Source: Listeria kieliensis (lineage in GTDB: Bacteria > Bacillota > Bacilli > Lactobacillales > Listeriaceae). From it: a stretch of 64,000 nt of DNA. This document shows positions 1 through 10,094 of this stretch, piece by piece. Each line of letters starts with the position of its first letter. The first letter of the stretch is position 1. The DNA lies in contig NZ_LARY01000001.1 in NCBI RefSeq assembly GCF_003369925.1, positions 1,088,271 through 1,152,270 of the forward strand, in the 5' to 3' direction. The notes under the pieces are model-generated. The model saw only the letters and a program-made list of their open reading frames with translations, did no database searches and had not been told where the DNA came from. Both the position numbers and the translations under genes were made by a program.

Positions 1-6
1 ATACGC

Positions 7-43
7 AAAAAAACAGGCGTTGTAAATAACTGGGCCTGTTTTT
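7..43 (-). terminator. Terminator after the formyltetrahydrofolate cyclo-ligase gene
   Basis: On the minus strand a GC-containing stem (AACAGGC pairing with GCCTGTT) is followed by a T-run. It lies about 30 bases beyond the stop codon of the gene at 71-610, so it ends the rpmG/cyclo-ligase transcript. Confidence 0.8.
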
Positions 44-70
44 ATGAAAATTTATCACAATCTCTATTTA

Positions 71-610
71 TCAAATTACTAAAACTTTTTGAACAGGGAT
101 ATCGTGATCCTCGACGACTAGTTCTTCATTAACTTGTTCTGAAAAAGCTAACGAAATTGTATTACCAGGAAAATTCATCAAATATCTGTCATAAAACCCT
201 CCACCAAAGCCTATTCTGTAGCCTGCAGAATTAAAGACAACTCCCGGAACAATGAGTAAGGACAACTCACTTTTTGGAACTAGTTTTGCTTTGTCACTCG
301 GCTCCATCAAATCAAACTTTTTTTTAATCAGCTGATCGCCCTCTTCATATTCTCGAAATTGCATTCTATGGCCTGGATAAAGTGTCTCAGGAATGGCTAC
401 TTTTTTTCCCTTTTCCCATGCTTGACGAATAATTGCTTCTGTTTCAATTTCAGGATAACGAGACAATGTAATACCTACAAAATGAGCGCGCTTCCATTCT
501 TCAGTTTCAAAAAGAAGTTCAGCCAACTTAAGGGACTTCTCATCATGCTCTGTTTTCTCAAGTGATGTAAGTAACTTTAATGTTTCCGTTCTAAGCTTGC
601 TTTTTTCCAT
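71..610 (-). CDS. 5-formyltetrahydrofolate cyclo-ligase
   Basis: Converts 5-formyltetrahydrofolate to 5,10-methenyltetrahydrofolate with ATP in the cytoplasm, returning the storage folate to one-carbon metabolism. The C-terminal half carries the family signature VPGVVFN...GYRIGFGGGFYDRYL, and the N-terminus has the basic substrate/ATP region. I place the start at the ATG giving MEKSKLRTE because GGAGGT sits about nine bases upstream; a longer frame reaching 643 has no such site. The 179-residue length is usual. It lies about 50 bases downstream of rpmG on the same strand, so the two are probably co-transcribed and end at the hairpin at 7-43. Confidence 0.92.
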   Translation of the reverse strand: MEKSKLRTETLKLLTSLEKTEHDEKSLKLAELLFETEEWKRAHFVGITLSRYPEIETEAIIRQAWEKGKKVAIPETLYPGHRMQFREYEEGDQLIKKKFDLMEPSDKAKLVPKSELSLLIVPGVVFNSAGYRIGFGGGFYDRYLMNFPGNTISLAFSEQVNEELVVEDHDIPVQKVLVI

Positions 611-659
611 TTCTTCTGAAACCTCCTTAAAAAGAAAAAGCAACAGGAAAGTCTGCTGC

Positions 660-809
660 TTATTTCGTTTCGCGGTGCAAAGTCACACGACGCAATCTTG
701 GACAATATTTTTTTAGTTCAATACGTTCAGGATTTTCACGTTTATTTTTAGTTGTAATGTAGTTGCGATCGCCACATTCGGTACATTCTAAAGTAATGTT
801 TACGCGCAT
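660..809 (-). CDS. rpmG: 50S ribosomal protein L33
   Basis: A 49-residue protein starting [17 protein letters not shown] and ending LHRETK, which is the L33 pattern of Firmicutes. The first zinc-ribbon pair CTEC is intact, but the second half reads YCPRL, so only three of the four cysteines of a full zinc ribbon are present. That intermediate state resembles B. subtilis RpmGA and suggests little or no zinc dependence. It is part of the large ribosomal subunit. The cyclo-ligase gene follows on the same strand, and a divergent membrane-protein gene begins at 1004. Confidence 0.95.
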   Translation of the reverse strand: MRVNITLECTECGDRNYITTKNKRENPERIELKKYCPRLRRVTLHRETK

Positions 810-1003
810 TGTTTTCCCTCCAAATCTTTGCGAAAGAGTATTTTATAACCTGTATAATGATACCATCTTTCCTCTATTTCTGCAAGGTTCGAAAGCTGCT
901 TTCTTTTTATTTTCTTTACAAATTGGAATATTCATAGCCAAGAGCAGAGTTTTTATGGTATAAATGTATGTATAGGAACAGGGAAAAGAGGTGTTACTCC
1001 ATA

Positions 1004-1384
1004 ATGACAGTCGTAATCATAATCCTTCTGATTGCTGCCATCGCATTGTTTGTTCTTTCATTCATGCAAAAAGATGAAAGCAAACAAATTGAAACAGAAT
1101 TAGAAGAAGTTGCTTCACAGTTGATGCATGAAAATTATGAGCTCAAAAAGCGGGTTTCATTGCTTGAAAAAGCCATGAACATAACAAAAGAGCCTGCCGA
1201 ACAAGCTGATGATGATGAAACTGAAACAGAGGCAGAAAGTGTAAGCCCAAAAATGAAATCTTTACTAAAAAAACAAGTAATTACTCTTTATACAAGTGGG
1301 ATTTCTGTGGATGAAATTGTTGAACAAGTTACTCTTCCGAAAGAAGAGATTGAACAAACTATTGAAGAATATTTGGAACATTAA
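1004..1384 (+). CDS. Small membrane-anchored protein with coiled coil, unknown function
   Basis: A 126-residue protein. An N-terminal transmembrane helix (VVIIILLIAAIALFVLSF) is followed by a coiled-coil stretch (residues about 25-60), an acidic linker (DDDETETEAE) and a C-terminal helix-turn-helix-like segment (TLYTSGISVDEIVEQVTLPKEEIEQ) that resembles a short DNA- or peptide-binding fold. The start is the ATG at 1004, preceded by GAGGTG; an upstream in-frame ATG at 968 has no ribosome site. It lies 46 bases before the next plus-strand gene and probably forms a two-gene operon with it. I do not recognise an assigned function. Confidence 0.75.
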   Translation: MTVVIIILLIAAIALFVLSFMQKDESKQIETELEEVASQLMHENYELKKRVSLLEKAMNITKEPAEQADDDETETEAESVSPKMKSLLKKQVITLYTSGISVDEIVEQVTLPKEEIEQTIEEYLEH

Positions 1385-1430
1385 AATCCATTTTGAATAG
1401 AGAAACTAAAACAGAAAGGAGTACTCCCTT

Positions 1431-1913
1431 TTGAAAAACAATCTGCGTATGATTGCACTTGGATTGCTCATTTCAGCAGTAGTTCTCTTCGTTTTCAACC
1501 AATTCTTTTCTGTAGATTCCAATGCGGCAAAGGAAAGCAAAAAAACAACGACAGTAGATAAAAGTAGCGAAGAAAACAGTGCAACTTGGAAAGCGAAATA
1601 TGAAAAACTGCTTGCTAAGCAAGAGCTAGAAAAAAATAATCAAGACGAGGCTAAACGACTTGAAGCTCAGAAAAAAGCAGACGAAGAAAAGAAAAAAAAG
1701 GAAGTTAAAAATTACAAACTTGTAATTGCGAAAGGTGATCCTTCTTCAAAAGCAAGTGAAGATCTTGCAAAAAATGGGATTGTTAAAAATGCTTCTGATT
1801 TTGAAAAATACTTAAAACAAAATGATTATGAAAAATATATTCGTGACGGCTCCTATGACTTGAACAGCAAGATGAGTTACGAAGAAATTGCTAAAAAGTT
1901 AGCTCACCAATAA
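1431..1913 (+). CDS. Membrane-anchored protein with MltG-like C-terminal LysM-type subdomain
   Basis: A 160-residue protein that starts at TTG, with AAAGGAG about nine bases upstream. It has an N-terminal membrane helix (ALGLLISAVVLFVFNQFF), a long charged, lysine/glutamate-rich coiled-coil linker, and a C-terminal segment of about 65 residues. The phrases VIAKGDPSSKASEDLAKNGIV and IRDGSYDLNSKMSYEEIAKKL in that segment recall the LysM-like N-terminal subdomain of the lytic transglycosylase MltG. No catalytic transglycosylase domain follows, so if it acts on the wall it would be as a binding or accessory protein. It ends at a bidirectional terminator shared with pnp. Confidence 0.7.
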   Translation: MKNNLRMIALGLLISAVVLFVFNQFFSVDSNAAKESKKTTTVDKSSEENSATWKAKYEKLLAKQELEKNNQDEAKRLEAQKKADEEKKKKEVKNYKLVIAKGDPSSKASEDLAKNGIVKNASDFEKYLKQNDYEKYIRDGSYDLNSKMSYEEIAKKLAHQ

Positions 1914-1947
1914 AAAAGATTGTCCCTGTTTCGGGACAATCTTTTTT
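1910..1947. terminator. Bidirectional terminator between the 1431 gene and pnp
   Basis: A near-perfect stem, AAAAAAGATTGTCCC facing GGGACAATCTTTTTT, with a short loop and A/T runs on both sides. It serves the plus-strand gene ending at 1913 and the convergent pnp gene ending at 1946. Confidence 0.9.
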
Positions 1948-4150
1948 ATTTTTTATGCTCTTCTTTATGATGCGTTCTTGGTTTGCGGTTACGATCACCA
2001 CTACCAAAATGTTTCTTTTGCTCTTTATCTTGTGATTTCTTTTCATCTAAGCCAGCTGGTTTTTCAAGCAAGGCTTTGCGGGACAAGTTAATTCGACCTT
2101 GGTTATCAATTTCAATAACTTTAACCGTTACTTCATCGCCAAGCTTAAGGATATCTTCCACTTTTCCAACGCGCTCATGTGCTAGTTCAGAAATATGAAC
2201 TAAACCATCAGTTCCTTTAAATAGTTCAACAAAAGCTCCGAATTTCTCAATTCGACGAACTTTACCAGTATAGATTTCCCCTACTTTAGCTTCACGTACG
2301 ATATCTTCAATGATCGCCATTGCTTTTTTATTCATTTCTTCATCTTGTGAAGCTACGTAAACTGTTCCATCTTGTTCGATATCGATCTTAACGCCAGTTT
2401 CATCAATGATTTGATTAATTTGCTTCCCACCAGGTCCGATAACATCTTTAATTTTATCTTCTTTAATCGTCATTGAAACGATCTTCGGCGCATATTTCGA
2501 TAGATGATCGCGTGGTGCACTGATTGTGGATAGCAAATGATCCAAAATGTGTAGGCGACCTGCTTTAGCTTGCGTAAGGGCTTCTTCAAGAATTTGACGG
2601 CTAAGACCATCAATTTTGATATCCATTTGAAGCGCCGTAATGCCTTCGCTTGTTCCAGCTACTTTAAAGTCCATATCACCAAAGTGGTCTTCCATTCCTT
2701 GGATATCCGATAAAATCGTGTAGTCGTCACCCAATTTCACAAGTCCCATCGCGATACCCGCTACAGGAGCTTTAATTGGAACACCAGCATCCATTAGTGC
2801 GAGCGTTGAGCCACAAATACTTGCTTGCGAGCTAGAACCATTCGATTCTAATACTTCTGAAACAAGACGGATTGTGTATGGAAATTCTTCTTCACTTGGA
2901 ATAATGTATTGTAAAGCGCGTTCGCCAAGTGCTCCGTGCCCAATTTCGCGACGTCCTGGGCCACGACGTGGTCCCGTTTCTCCAACACTAAATTGCGGAA
3001 AATTGTAGTGATGCATGAAGCGTTTATATTCCTCAGCGCCAAGTCCATCAATAATTTGATGTTCGCGTAACGGTGCTAACGTACAAATACTTAGAGCTTG
3101 TGTTTGTCCACGAGTGAAAAGACCCGATCCGTGAACGCGAGGTAACAAGCCCACTTCAGATGACAAGGGGCGAATTTCGTCTACTTTACGTCCATCTGGG
3201 CGGATTTTTTCTTGCGAAATTAAACGACGCATTTCATCTTTTTCAATCATCTCAAGAATATGCGCCACTTCGGCAAGAATCGCTTCTTCATCTTCGAGTT
3301 CTTTTTCTTTGTAGCTTTCAAGAATTTCTTCTTTGACAGCTTCAATCGCCGCTTCACGGGCTTTTTTCTCTTCTGTTTGAATCGCTTGTTTCATTTTCGC
3401 TTCGCTGACAGCTTTTACTTCTTTTTCAAGCTCAGGGTCAGTGACAAAAAGTTCGATTTCGCGTTTTTCTTTGCCTACTGCTTGAATAATTTCTTCTTGG
3501 AATTTGCAAAGACGTTTAATTTCTTCATGGCCAAACATGATAGCTTCAAGCATCGCTTCTTCAGAAACTTCTTTTGCTCCTGCTTCAACCATATTGATCG
3601 CATCATATGTTCCAGCAACTGTTAAAGAAATATCGCTTTGCTCCGCTTGTTCAATCGTCGGGTTGATGATATATTCACCATTTATGCGCCCTACTTCAAC
3701 CCCTGCAATCGGTCCGTCAAACGGGATGTCCGAGATACAAAGAGAAATTGAAGAACCAAGCATTGCAGCCATTTCAGGTGAGCAGTCTTGTTCAACACTA
3801 AAAACAGTAGAAGTGATTTGCACTTCATTCCGGAATCCTTCAGCAAAAAGCGGACGAATTGGACGGTCAATCAAACGAGCTGTAAGTGTTGCGCGGTCAC
3901 TCGGACGTCCTTCACGCTTCAAAAATCCACCTGGAACTTTCCCAACGGAATACATTTTTTCTTCATAATTAACAGTTAACGGAAAAAAATCACCAGGTCT
4001 TGGTTTTTTAGAACCTACTGTGGCCGTTAAAACAGCTGTATCGCCAAAGCGAACTAGTGCAGCACCACTCGCTTGTTTCGCAAGTTGCCCCACTTCTACG
4101 GCAAGTGTCTTACCGGCAAGTTCAGTCGTAAAGACTTGTTTTTCAGACAT
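1946..4150 (-). CDS. pnp: Polyribonucleotide nucleotidyltransferase (PNPase)
   Basis: A phosphorolytic 3'-5' exoribonuclease of the RNA decay machinery. It contains two RNase PH domains separated by a helical segment, then a KH domain with [11 protein letters not shown] and an S1 domain ([21 protein letters not shown]) near the C-terminus. A basic tail rich in K/H/R follows ([19 protein letters not shown]). The start [14 protein letters not shown] is chosen for the AGGAG about ten bases upstream, discarding 14 in-frame residues. At 734 residues it has the full usual length. It lies downstream of rpsO on the same strand, separated by a terminator and a long leader hairpin (4230-4287) that may control its own expression. 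Confidence 0.97.
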   Translation of the reverse strand: MSEKQVFTTELAGKTLAVEVGQLAKQASGAALVRFGDTAVLTATVGSKKPRPGDFFPLTVNYEEKMYSVGKVPGGFLKREGRPSDRATLTARLIDRPIRPLFAEGFRNEVQITSTVFSVEQDCSPEMAAMLGSSISLCISDIPFDGPIAGVEVGRINGEYIINPTIEQAEQSDISLTVAGTYDAINMVEAGAKEVSEEAMLEAIMFGHEEIKRLCKFQEEIIQAVGKEKREIELFVTDPELEKEVKAVSEAKMKQAIQTEEKKAREAAIEAVKEEILESYKEKELEDEEAILAEVAHILEMIEKDEMRRLISQEKIRPDGRKVDEIRPLSSEVGLLPRVHGSGLFTRGQTQALSICTLAPLREHQIIDGLGAEEYKRFMHHYNFPQFSVGETGPRRGPGRREIGHGALGERALQYIIPSEEEFPYTIRLVSEVLESNGSSSQASICGSTLALMDAGVPIKAPVAGIAMGLVKLGDDYTILSDIQGMEDHFGDMDFKVAGTSEGITALQMDIKIDGLSRQILEEALTQAKAGRLHILDHLLSTISAPRDHLSKYAPKIVSMTIKEDKIKDVIGPGGKQINQIIDETGVKIDIEQDGTVYVASQDEEMNKKAMAIIEDIVREAKVGEIYTGKVRRIEKFGAFVELFKGTDGLVHISELAHERVGKVEDILKLGDEVTVKVIEIDNQGRINLSRKALLEKPAGLDEKKSQDKEQKKHFGSGDRNRKPRTHHKEEHKK

Positions 4151-4229
4151 ATCTTCATTTCTCCTTTTCTTCGGAGCGCAGAACTTTACCATGCATCAAT
4201 TCTTTCATGCACACCTCGTTTAAAAGGCA

Positions 4230-4287
4230 CGCATGAATCCAAAAACCTGATAAACGACTCATTTTACCACGTTTTTGGATTCATGCG
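4230..4287 (-). promoter_or_regulatory. Perfect 17-bp inverted repeat in the pnp 5' leader
   Basis: The arms 4230-4246 and 4271-4287 are perfectly complementary over 17 bases (CGCATGAATCCAAAAAC and its complement) around a 24-base loop. They lie between the rpsO terminator and the pnp start at 4150. There is no T-run after the stem, so it is not an intrinsic terminator. A long duplex in a pnp leader recalls the RNase III/PNPase autoregulation known from E. coli; its role here is inference. Confidence 0.6.
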
Positions 4288-4320
4288 ATAAAGCTTCAAA
4301 CGCTCTCCTTTTTACTCTTT

Positions 4321-4356
4321 AAAAAAAGCGGGAACCCAGAAGAATCCCGCTTTTTT
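4321..4356 (-). terminator. rpsO terminator
   Basis: On the minus strand a stem of GCGGGA-type bases (AAAAAAGCGGGATTC facing AACCCGCTTTTTTT with one bulge) ends in a T-run just downstream of the rpsO stop. Some read-through into pnp is likely, because pnp follows on the same strand. Confidence 0.85.
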
Positions 4357-4367
4357 CGGTCTCGTTT

Positions 4368-4637
4368 TTAACGACGTAAACCTAAACGTTTGATAAGTTC
4401 GCGGTAACGTTGCACATCTTTTTTACGAAGATAAGTAAGCAGGTTACGACGATGACCAACCATTTTCATCAAACCTCTATAAGAATGGTGGTCTTTCTTG
4501 TGTACACGAACGTGATCATTCAAATTATTGATTTCTGCAGTTAGTACAGCAATTTGCACCTCTGGAGAACCTGTATCTGTGTCATGGACACGATATTCAG
4601 CAATAATCTTGTTTTTTGCTTCTTGAGTTAATGCCAT
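4368..4637 (-). CDS. rpsO: 30S ribosomal protein S15
   Basis: An 89-residue primary 16S rRNA-binding protein. Family phrases seen are [32 protein letters not shown] and LLTYLRKKD. The start [10 protein letters not shown] is set by a strong GGAGGTGG site just upstream of the ATG; the frame extends six codons further but without a site. It is followed by the terminator at 4321-4356 and then pnp, the conserved rpsO-pnp pairing. Confidence 0.98.
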   Translation of the reverse strand: MALTQEAKNKIIAEYRVHDTDTGSPEVQIAVLTAEINNLNDHVRVHKKDHHSYRGLMKMVGHRRNLLTYLRKKDVQRYRELIKRLGLRR

Positions 4638-4794
4638 TAACTCCACCTCCTTCATTTCTAAATCCCCTATTACTGAGCAAAACGTTGGTGACTCGTCACT
4701 GCCAAGTAAAGGTTCTTGTCGTACAGAGTTAAAGATACACTATTCTAGCAAGAAAAGCAAGTAAAAATTTGCTTCTCACAGCCGTTTTTGCAGG

Positions 4795-5733
4795 CTAAAT
4801 TGATTGGGAAAAATAAGCGCGCGTATTCGCTTCATCTTGCTTGAGTTGTTCCACAAGGCCTTCCACGCCGTTAAATTTCATTTCTGGCCGGAAGAAATGG
4901 AACCATTCGATTTCAGCTTGTTCCCCGTAAATCTCACGATCAAAGTCTAAAATGAACACTTCAATCGAACGTTCCTGATCCGTTTTAAACGTCACATTAT
5001 AACCAATACTTGCCATTCCTGCATAGCTTTTTCCACCGATAATGAATCGAACCGCATAAATTCCAAGTTTGGGAATCAAATAATCTTCATCAATTTGCAT
5101 GTTCGCAGTTGGGAACCCAAGCGTCCGGCCACGTTTATCTCCGTGAATAACCGTTCCCTTCACTTTATACGGATAGCCCAAAAGATCATTAGCAGTATCC
5201 AGATCACCATTTTCAATCGCTGAACGGATCTTCGTCGAACTGATTTTTTCTTCAAAGGCTTCCTGCTTATTCACGATCGTAACATCAAAACGGCCCTTCG
5301 CATAAGAAGCCATCTCTTCCATCTTACCTGCCCCTTTTTTGCCATAAGAATAATCAAAGCCAGCCACCACATGACGCGCATTTAACTTGACCAAATAGTC
5401 TTCTACAAATTGCTCAGGAGACAAGTCCGCAAATGCTGCCGTGAAACGAACTACATATACGATATCAATCCCAAGCTGTTCTATTTTTTCTAACTTTTCA
5501 TCAAGTGGCGTTAAATAATGGACAGCTTTTCTTGTTTGACCGAGCACAACAGATGGATGTGGATCAAAGGTAAGTACAGCACTTTTCTCCCCATTTTCAT
5601 CTGCAATTTGCTTGGCTTTTTTGATGACCGCTTGATGGCCTCTGTGAACCCCATCGAAGAATCCAAGAGCGATCGTTTTGGGATCGTGGTTTTCTACCGT
5701 AACATCTGGATGATGCAAAAAACAAGTTTCCAT
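4795..5733 (-). CDS. ribF: Bifunctional riboflavin kinase/FAD synthetase
   Basis: Makes FMN and then FAD from riboflavin and ATP. The N-terminal nucleotidyltransferase domain shows ALGFFDGVHRGHQ (the HxGH-like ATP site) and STKIRSAI. The C-terminal riboflavin kinase domain shows GDKRGRTLGFPTANM, the expected Mg-ATP/flavin motif. At 312 residues it is full length. A GGAG site precedes the ATG. It lies about 50 bases after truB on the same strand, the usual Firmicutes neighbour, and ends before rpsO. Confidence 0.96.
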   Translation of the reverse strand: METCFLHHPDVTVENHDPKTIALGFFDGVHRGHQAVIKKAKQIADENGEKSAVLTFDPHPSVVLGQTRKAVHYLTPLDEKLEKIEQLGIDIVYVVRFTAAFADLSPEQFVEDYLVKLNARHVVAGFDYSYGKKGAGKMEEMASYAKGRFDVTIVNKQEAFEEKISSTKIRSAIENGDLDTANDLLGYPYKVKGTVIHGDKRGRTLGFPTANMQIDEDYLIPKLGIYAVRFIIGGKSYAGMASIGYNVTFKTDQERSIEVFILDFDREIYGEQAEIEWFHFFRPEMKFNGVEGLVEQLKQDEANTRAYFSQSI

Positions 5734-5784
5734 GACATTTTCTCCTCTGTTTTAAATTTCTATTTTTCGATTTCAAAAAGAGAG

Positions 5785-6699
5785 TTACGCAAGCTCGATC
5801 ACTTTTTCCGGCTTCCAAACCCCTGACCTACTTGGATGCTTTTGATAAAGCGCTGTTAATTTCCCATCAAATAGTAGAGCAACAGGTGAAGAAGGCACAA
5901 TTTCCTCTTTAAAAAGCTCCTGCTCCGTTAATAAAGCTCCGTTTAAAACACGTTTATGCAAAGCTTCTGTAAGCATTACTTGAGGAAAACTTTGAACACC
6001 TAATTCCAGTGGCTTCAAAAAGCTTAGATCGTCCGCTTGCATCTTTTCTTCAATTTCTGCAAGAGTAAGACAATCAGCTTCCTCAAAAAAGCCACTTTTA
6101 GAACGCCGCAAAGCCGACATATGAGCAGGATATCCTAATTTTTCACCAATCATCACAGCGAGTGTTCGAATATACGTCCCTTTCCCACAGCGAATCCTTA
6201 ATGCAAAACTTGGGCTTGCTTGCGTGATTTCATGGCTATCTAAGCGCTTTAGCTCATCAATCTGGACTTGCCGCTTTGGTCGCTCAACACTTTCTCCCGC
6301 GCGAGCATACTCATAAAGCTTTTTCCCAGCCACTTTAACAGCTGAATACATAGGAGGAATTTGAGTGATTTCACCTGTCAATTCATCTAAGACTTTCGCG
6401 ATTTCTTGCACAGAGATTGGTTCAGAAATCTCTTTTTCTGCCACTGTGTCCCCCGTCTGATCTTCTGTCGTTGTGCTTCTTCCAAGCGTGATTTCCGCGT
6501 GATATTCTTTGCCTTCATCTGTTAAATACTCCGCGAGTTTCGTTGCTCGTCCCACACAAATCGGCAAAACACCAGCCACTTCAGGATCAAGTGTTCCTGT
6601 ATGTCCGACTTTTTTGGTTTTTAAAATCTTTCGAAGCTTAAAAACACAATCATGGCTCGTTAAACCGCGCTCTTTATATAGTGCAATGATGCCGTCCAT
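5785..6699 (-). CDS. truB: tRNA pseudouridine(55) synthase
   Basis: Forms pseudouridine 55 in the T-loop of tRNAs. The catalytic aspartate lies in GHTGTLDPEVAGVLP and the family motif GKGTYIRTLA is present near the middle. The start MDGIIALYKERG is preceded by AAAAGGAG; eight further in-frame codons upstream lack support. At 304 residues it is the usual size. It lies between rbfA (upstream, after a terminator) and ribF. Confidence 0.96.
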   Translation of the reverse strand: MDGIIALYKERGLTSHDCVFKLRKILKTKKVGHTGTLDPEVAGVLPICVGRATKLAEYLTDEGKEYHAEITLGRSTTTEDQTGDTVAEKEISEPISVQEIAKVLDELTGEITQIPPMYSAVKVAGKKLYEYARAGESVERPKRQVQIDELKRLDSHEITQASPSFALRIRCGKGTYIRTLAVMIGEKLGYPAHMSALRRSKSGFFEEADCLTLAEIEEKMQADDLSFLKPLELGVQSFPQVMLTEALHKRVLNGALLTEQELFKEEIVPSSPVALLFDGKLTALYQKHPSRSGVWKPEKVIELA

Positions 6700-6726
6700 G
6701 TTTTTCGCTCCACTCCTTTTCACTCA

Positions 6727-6776
6727 AAAAAAGCCGAAACGGAAACGGAAGAATCGTTTTGTCTCGGCTTTTTAGT
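6727..6776 (-). terminator. Terminator between rbfA and truB
   Basis: An imperfect stem, AAAAAGCCGA...TCGGCTTTTT, with a T-run on the minus strand directly after the rbfA stop. It ends or attenuates the nusA-infB-rbfA transcript before truB. Confidence 0.8.
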
Positions 6777-6777
6777 T

Positions 6778-7122
6778 TTAACTGTCTTTATTTAAGTCCC
6801 GAAGTAACTCATCAATTTTATTGCCGTACTCAAGTGAGCTATCTACTTCAAACAAAAGCTCAGGAACTTTGCGCAAACTCATGCGGTTCCCGATTTCAGA
6901 ACGAATAAAGCCATGTGCCTTTTCTAAGGCAAGCAAAGAATCTTCACGCTCTTTTTCATTTCCAAGAATCGAAATAAAAACCGTTGCTTGCTGTAAATCT
7001 CCTGTAACATCAACATCCGTTACGGTAATAAAACCTAGACGAGGATCTTTAATTTTTCGGTTTAAAATATCGCCTAGTTCTTTTTTCATTTGCTCAGCAA
7101 CCCGATTTGCTCTTACACTCAT
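6778..7122 (-). CDS. rbfA: Ribosome-binding factor A
   Basis: A 30S maturation factor with a KH-like fold. Seen are the N-terminal phrase [46 protein letters not shown], and the C-terminal [14 protein letters not shown]. The start MSVRANRV follows GAGGTG. At 114 residues it is standard length. It follows ylxP with an 11-base gap in the nusA-infB operon. Confidence 0.96.
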   Translation of the reverse strand: MSVRANRVAEQMKKELGDILNRKIKDPRLGFITVTDVDVTGDLQQATVFISILGNEKEREDSLLALEKAHGFIRSEIGNRMSLRKVPELLFEVDSSLEYGNKIDELLRDLNKDS

Positions 7123-7133
7123 TTTGTTCACCT

Positions 7134-7415
7134 CTATACCCAGTCTGCTTCCGTCTTGATTCTCTCCCATTCCGGGAAAGAATCAAGAAACGAAAGGACT
7201 TGTTCCGTTTCTTTTTCACACTGGACGCGTGTATCCGAAACCACAGCAAAACTAACTTCTGTTCGCTGCCACTTTTCTTTAAAAGCTGTTTCCGCAATGG
7301 AAACATTATATTTTTGGCGTGTACGTGTTAAAACACGTTTTAGCACACTCCGTTTTTCTTTCAAATTCATCGCATCATGAATAATCCATTCAGCCGCGAC
7401 TGCTCGAATAATCAT
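7134..7415 (-). CDS. ylxP: YlxP-like DUF503 protein
   Basis: A 93-residue small alpha/beta protein of the DUF503 family. The diagnostic region is [30 protein letters not shown], followed by EVSFAVVSD. It sits between infB and rbfA, as in Bacillus, and its start overlaps the infB stop by four bases, suggesting translational coupling. The molecular role is unsettled; its place argues for translation or ribosome assembly. Confidence 0.9.
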   Translation of the reverse strand: MIIRAVAAEWIIHDAMNLKEKRSVLKRVLTRTRQKYNVSIAETAFKEKWQRTEVSFAVVSDTRVQCEKETEQVLSFLDSFPEWERIKTEADWV

Positions 7416-9772
7416 GCGCGCTCGATTTCTTCCATTACGAAGGCTTCAATCACATCATCTTCTTTAATGTCATTAAAGTTTTCAATTGTGATCCCACATT
7501 CATAACCTTTCGCTACTTCTTTAGCATCATCTTTGAAGCGTTTAAGTGAAGAAAGTTTTCCTTCAAACACAACAATGCCGTCACGAATCAAGCGCACTCC
7601 GCTATCACGTGTGATTTTTCCATCCGTTACATAACAGCCGGCAATTGTTCCGATTTTCGATACATTAAAGGTTTGACGAACTTGCGCTTGTCCGATAATT
7701 TTTTCTTCATATTCCGGATCAAGCATACCTTTCATTGCCGCTTCAATTTCTTCAATCGCTTTATAGATAACGCGGTGTAAACGAATATCAACGCCTTCAT
7801 TTTCAGCAGCTTCGCGAGCTTGTGTAGTAGGTCGCACGTTAAAGCCAATGATGATCGCATTTGATGCTGCGGCAAGCGTAATATCTGATTCATTGATCGC
7901 ACCAACTGCTGTATGAATGATATTAACATTGACCCCTTCAACTTCAATTTTACGAAGTGAAGCGGCAAGTGCCTCAACCGAGCCTTGAACGTCTGCTTTG
8001 ATAATGACATTAACCGACTTCATTTCGCCAGCTTTCATGTGTTCAAACAAGTTATCTAGGCTAACGCGATTTGTTGCTGTACGTTGTTCTTGCACTGCTT
8101 TTGTGGCACGTGATTCTCCAACTGAACGAGCTGTTTTTTCATCTTCAAAGACAACAAAACGATCACCCGCTTGTGGTACATCATTTAGCCCTGTAATTTC
8201 AACCGGTGTACTTGGACCAACCTGTTTCACCCGGCGCCCCAGATCATTGACCATCGCACGAACACGACCAAAGGTATTCCCTACAACGATCGGATCTCCA
8301 ACGTGTAGCGTTCCATCTTGAACAAGTAGTGTCGCAACAGAGCCACGGCCTTTATCGAGTTCTGCTTCCACGACTGTACCAAGCGCGCGACGTTCAGGAT
8401 TCGCTTTTAGTTCTTCTACTTCAGACACAAGAAGAATCATATCCAGTAAATTGTCTAATCCCTCGCCGAATTTAGCAGAAATGGGTACAAAGATCGTGTC
8501 TCCGCCCCAGTCTTCTGGAATAAGTTCATATTCAGTCAACTCTTGCATGACACGTTCAGGGTTAGCTTGTGGTTTATCAATTTTATTGACTGCCACAATA
8601 ATTGGCATTTTAGCAGCTTTTGCGTGGTTAATTGCTTCGATCGTTTGCGGCATCACACCATCATCAGCAGCCACAACAAGGATCGTGATATCTGTGATTT
8701 GTGCACCACGTGCACGCATTGCCGTAAAGGCTGCGTGTCCAGGTGTATCAAGGAAAGTAATTTTCTTACCACGAACATCTAATTGATACGCACCAATATG
8801 CTGAGTAATCCCACCTGCTTCACCAAGTGTTACTTTCGTGTTTCTTAGTGAATCAAGAAGGGTTGTTTTCCCGTGGTCAACGTGCCCCATGATTGTAACA
8901 ACTGGCGGACGTTCTTCAAGATGCCCCGCATCTTCTTCAGCTGCGTTTTCAAAGTAAACATCAAGATCCGTCACATCCACTTTAATTTCTTCTTCTACTT
9001 CCACACCATATTCTGCACAAATTAGTTCGATAGCATCTTTGTCTAATTCTTGGTTAATCGTTGCAACAACGCCTAATAAGAACAGCTTTTTGATAATTTC
9101 AGAAGGTTCACGATACAATTTTTTCGCAAGTTCTGCGACTGTCAAAGACTCTGTAAACGTGATTTTTTCTGGAAGTGGTTTTGGTTTTGGCGGAGTTGCC
9201 GGTTGTGCTTGATGATTTTGTTTCCCTTTTTTCTTGCCTTTACCACCGCGGTTTTGGTTAAATCCACCATGAGTTCCGCCTTTACCACCACGATTTTGGT
9301 TATTATTTCCGCCAAAGCGGTTTCCTTGATTTTGATTTCGTCCAGGAGAAGCATTCGTGTTTCGGTTGCCCGAGTTTGTACTAGACTGTGGTTTATTTTT
9401 GTTCGTATTTACTGGTTTATCCGTACGTTTTGCTTGCTCTCCTTGACTAGTTTTTTGTTCGTTTTGACGTGGCTTATTGTTATTTTGTGCAGCTGGACGC
9501 TGCGGTTTATTTTCTTTTGGTTTTTGGTTATTATTTGAATTCAGTTTATTAGACTCCTTGCTATTCGGTTTATTTTGGACTTTTTCATTTTTTTGAACAG
9601 CCGGTTTCTCTTGTTTGCTTGAAAAAGCTTGATCGAGTTGTCTTAAGGCATTATCATTAATCGTCGACATATGGTTTGAAACTTCTACACCTAAGCTGTG
9701 TAACTTTTCAATAACTTCTTTACTCGAAACTTGTTGTTTTTTTGCATACTCATATACACGAATTTTACTCAT
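7412..9772 (-). CDS. infB: Translation initiation factor IF-2
   Basis: A GTPase that brings fMet-tRNA to the 30S subunit and joins subunits. The G-domain motifs are GHVDHGKTT (P-loop), DTPGHAAF and NKIDKP. It is followed by the two beta-barrel domains and the IF2 domain 3/4 region. The N-terminus has two IF2N-type segments separated by a long asparagine/glutamine/lysine-rich low-complexity linker of about 170 residues. The start [12 protein letters not shown] follows GGAGGTG. At 786 residues it is typical for Firmicutes. Confidence 0.97.
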   Translation of the reverse strand: MSKIRVYEYAKKQQVSSKEVIEKLHSLGVEVSNHMSTINDNALRQLDQAFSSKQEKPAVQKNEKVQNKPNSKESNKLNSNNNQKPKENKPQRPAAQNNNKPRQNEQKTSQGEQAKRTDKPVNTNKNKPQSSTNSGNRNTNASPGRNQNQGNRFGGNNNQNRGGKGGTHGGFNQNRGGKGKKKGKQNHQAQPATPPKPKPLPEKITFTESLTVAELAKKLYREPSEIIKKLFLLGVVATINQELDKDAIELICAEYGVEVEEEIKVDVTDLDVYFENAAEEDAGHLEERPPVVTIMGHVDHGKTTLLDSLRNTKVTLGEAGGITQHIGAYQLDVRGKKITFLDTPGHAAFTAMRARGAQITDITILVVAADDGVMPQTIEAINHAKAAKMPIIVAVNKIDKPQANPERVMQELTEYELIPEDWGGDTIFVPISAKFGEGLDNLLDMILLVSEVEELKANPERRALGTVVEAELDKGRGSVATLLVQDGTLHVGDPIVVGNTFGRVRAMVNDLGRRVKQVGPSTPVEITGLNDVPQAGDRFVVFEDEKTARSVGESRATKAVQEQRTATNRVSLDNLFEHMKAGEMKSVNVIIKADVQGSVEALAASLRKIEVEGVNVNIIHTAVGAINESDITLAAASNAIIIGFNVRPTTQAREAAENEGVDIRLHRVIYKAIEEIEAAMKGMLDPEYEEKIIGQAQVRQTFNVSKIGTIAGCYVTDGKITRDSGVRLIRDGIVVFEGKLSSLKRFKDDAKEVAKGYECGITIENFNDIKEDDVIEAFVMEEIERA

Positions 9773-9794
9773 GCCGTACACCTCCACTAGGTAA

Positions 9795-10094
9795 TCAACC
9801 GAGGAGTTCATTTAGTTTTTTGGCAAATCCTTTGTCGAGAATACCAATGACTGCACGCGTTTCTTTGCCGATCGCCCCTCCTAGTTCTTCTCTTGTAAAT
9901 TTTTTTTGCAAGGGGACATCGTAGTATTCACATTTATTTCGGACTTTTTTTTCTGTCCCGCTTGAAACATCATCTGCTAAAACAACAAGTGATGCCTTTC
10001 CGCTGCGAACTGCTTTTAAAACTAACTCTTCTCCGGTTGTTATTTTCTTTGCACGATTTGCAAGACCGAGGAGTTGGAGAAATTTTTCATCCAT
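9795..10094 (-). CDS. ylxQ: L7Ae-like RNA-binding protein YlxQ
   Basis: A 99-residue member of the L7Ae/L30e family, which binds kink-turn RNA. The N-terminal phrase [27 protein letters not shown] and the later [16 protein letters not shown] pattern are family-like. It lies between ylxR (overlap of eight bases) and infB, the conserved Bacillales order. A general RNA-binding role near the ribosome is known for the family; the exact partner is not. Confidence 0.92.
   Translation of the reverse strand: MDEKFLQLLGLANRAKKITTGEELVLKAVRSGKASLVVLADDVSSGTEKKVRNKCEYYDVPLQKKFTREELGGAIGKETRAVIGILDKGFAKKLNELLG

Noticed and set aside
3260..3968. Long open frames on the plus strand opposite pnp (121 and 154 codons)
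   Set aside because: They are mirrors of the pnp reading frame, without ribosome sites and rich in Phe/Ser as expected of antisense frames.
9203..9538. Hydrophobic plus-strand frame opposite the infB linker
   Set aside because: Membrane-like composition is an artefact of the Asn/Gln/Lys-rich linker read on the other strand.
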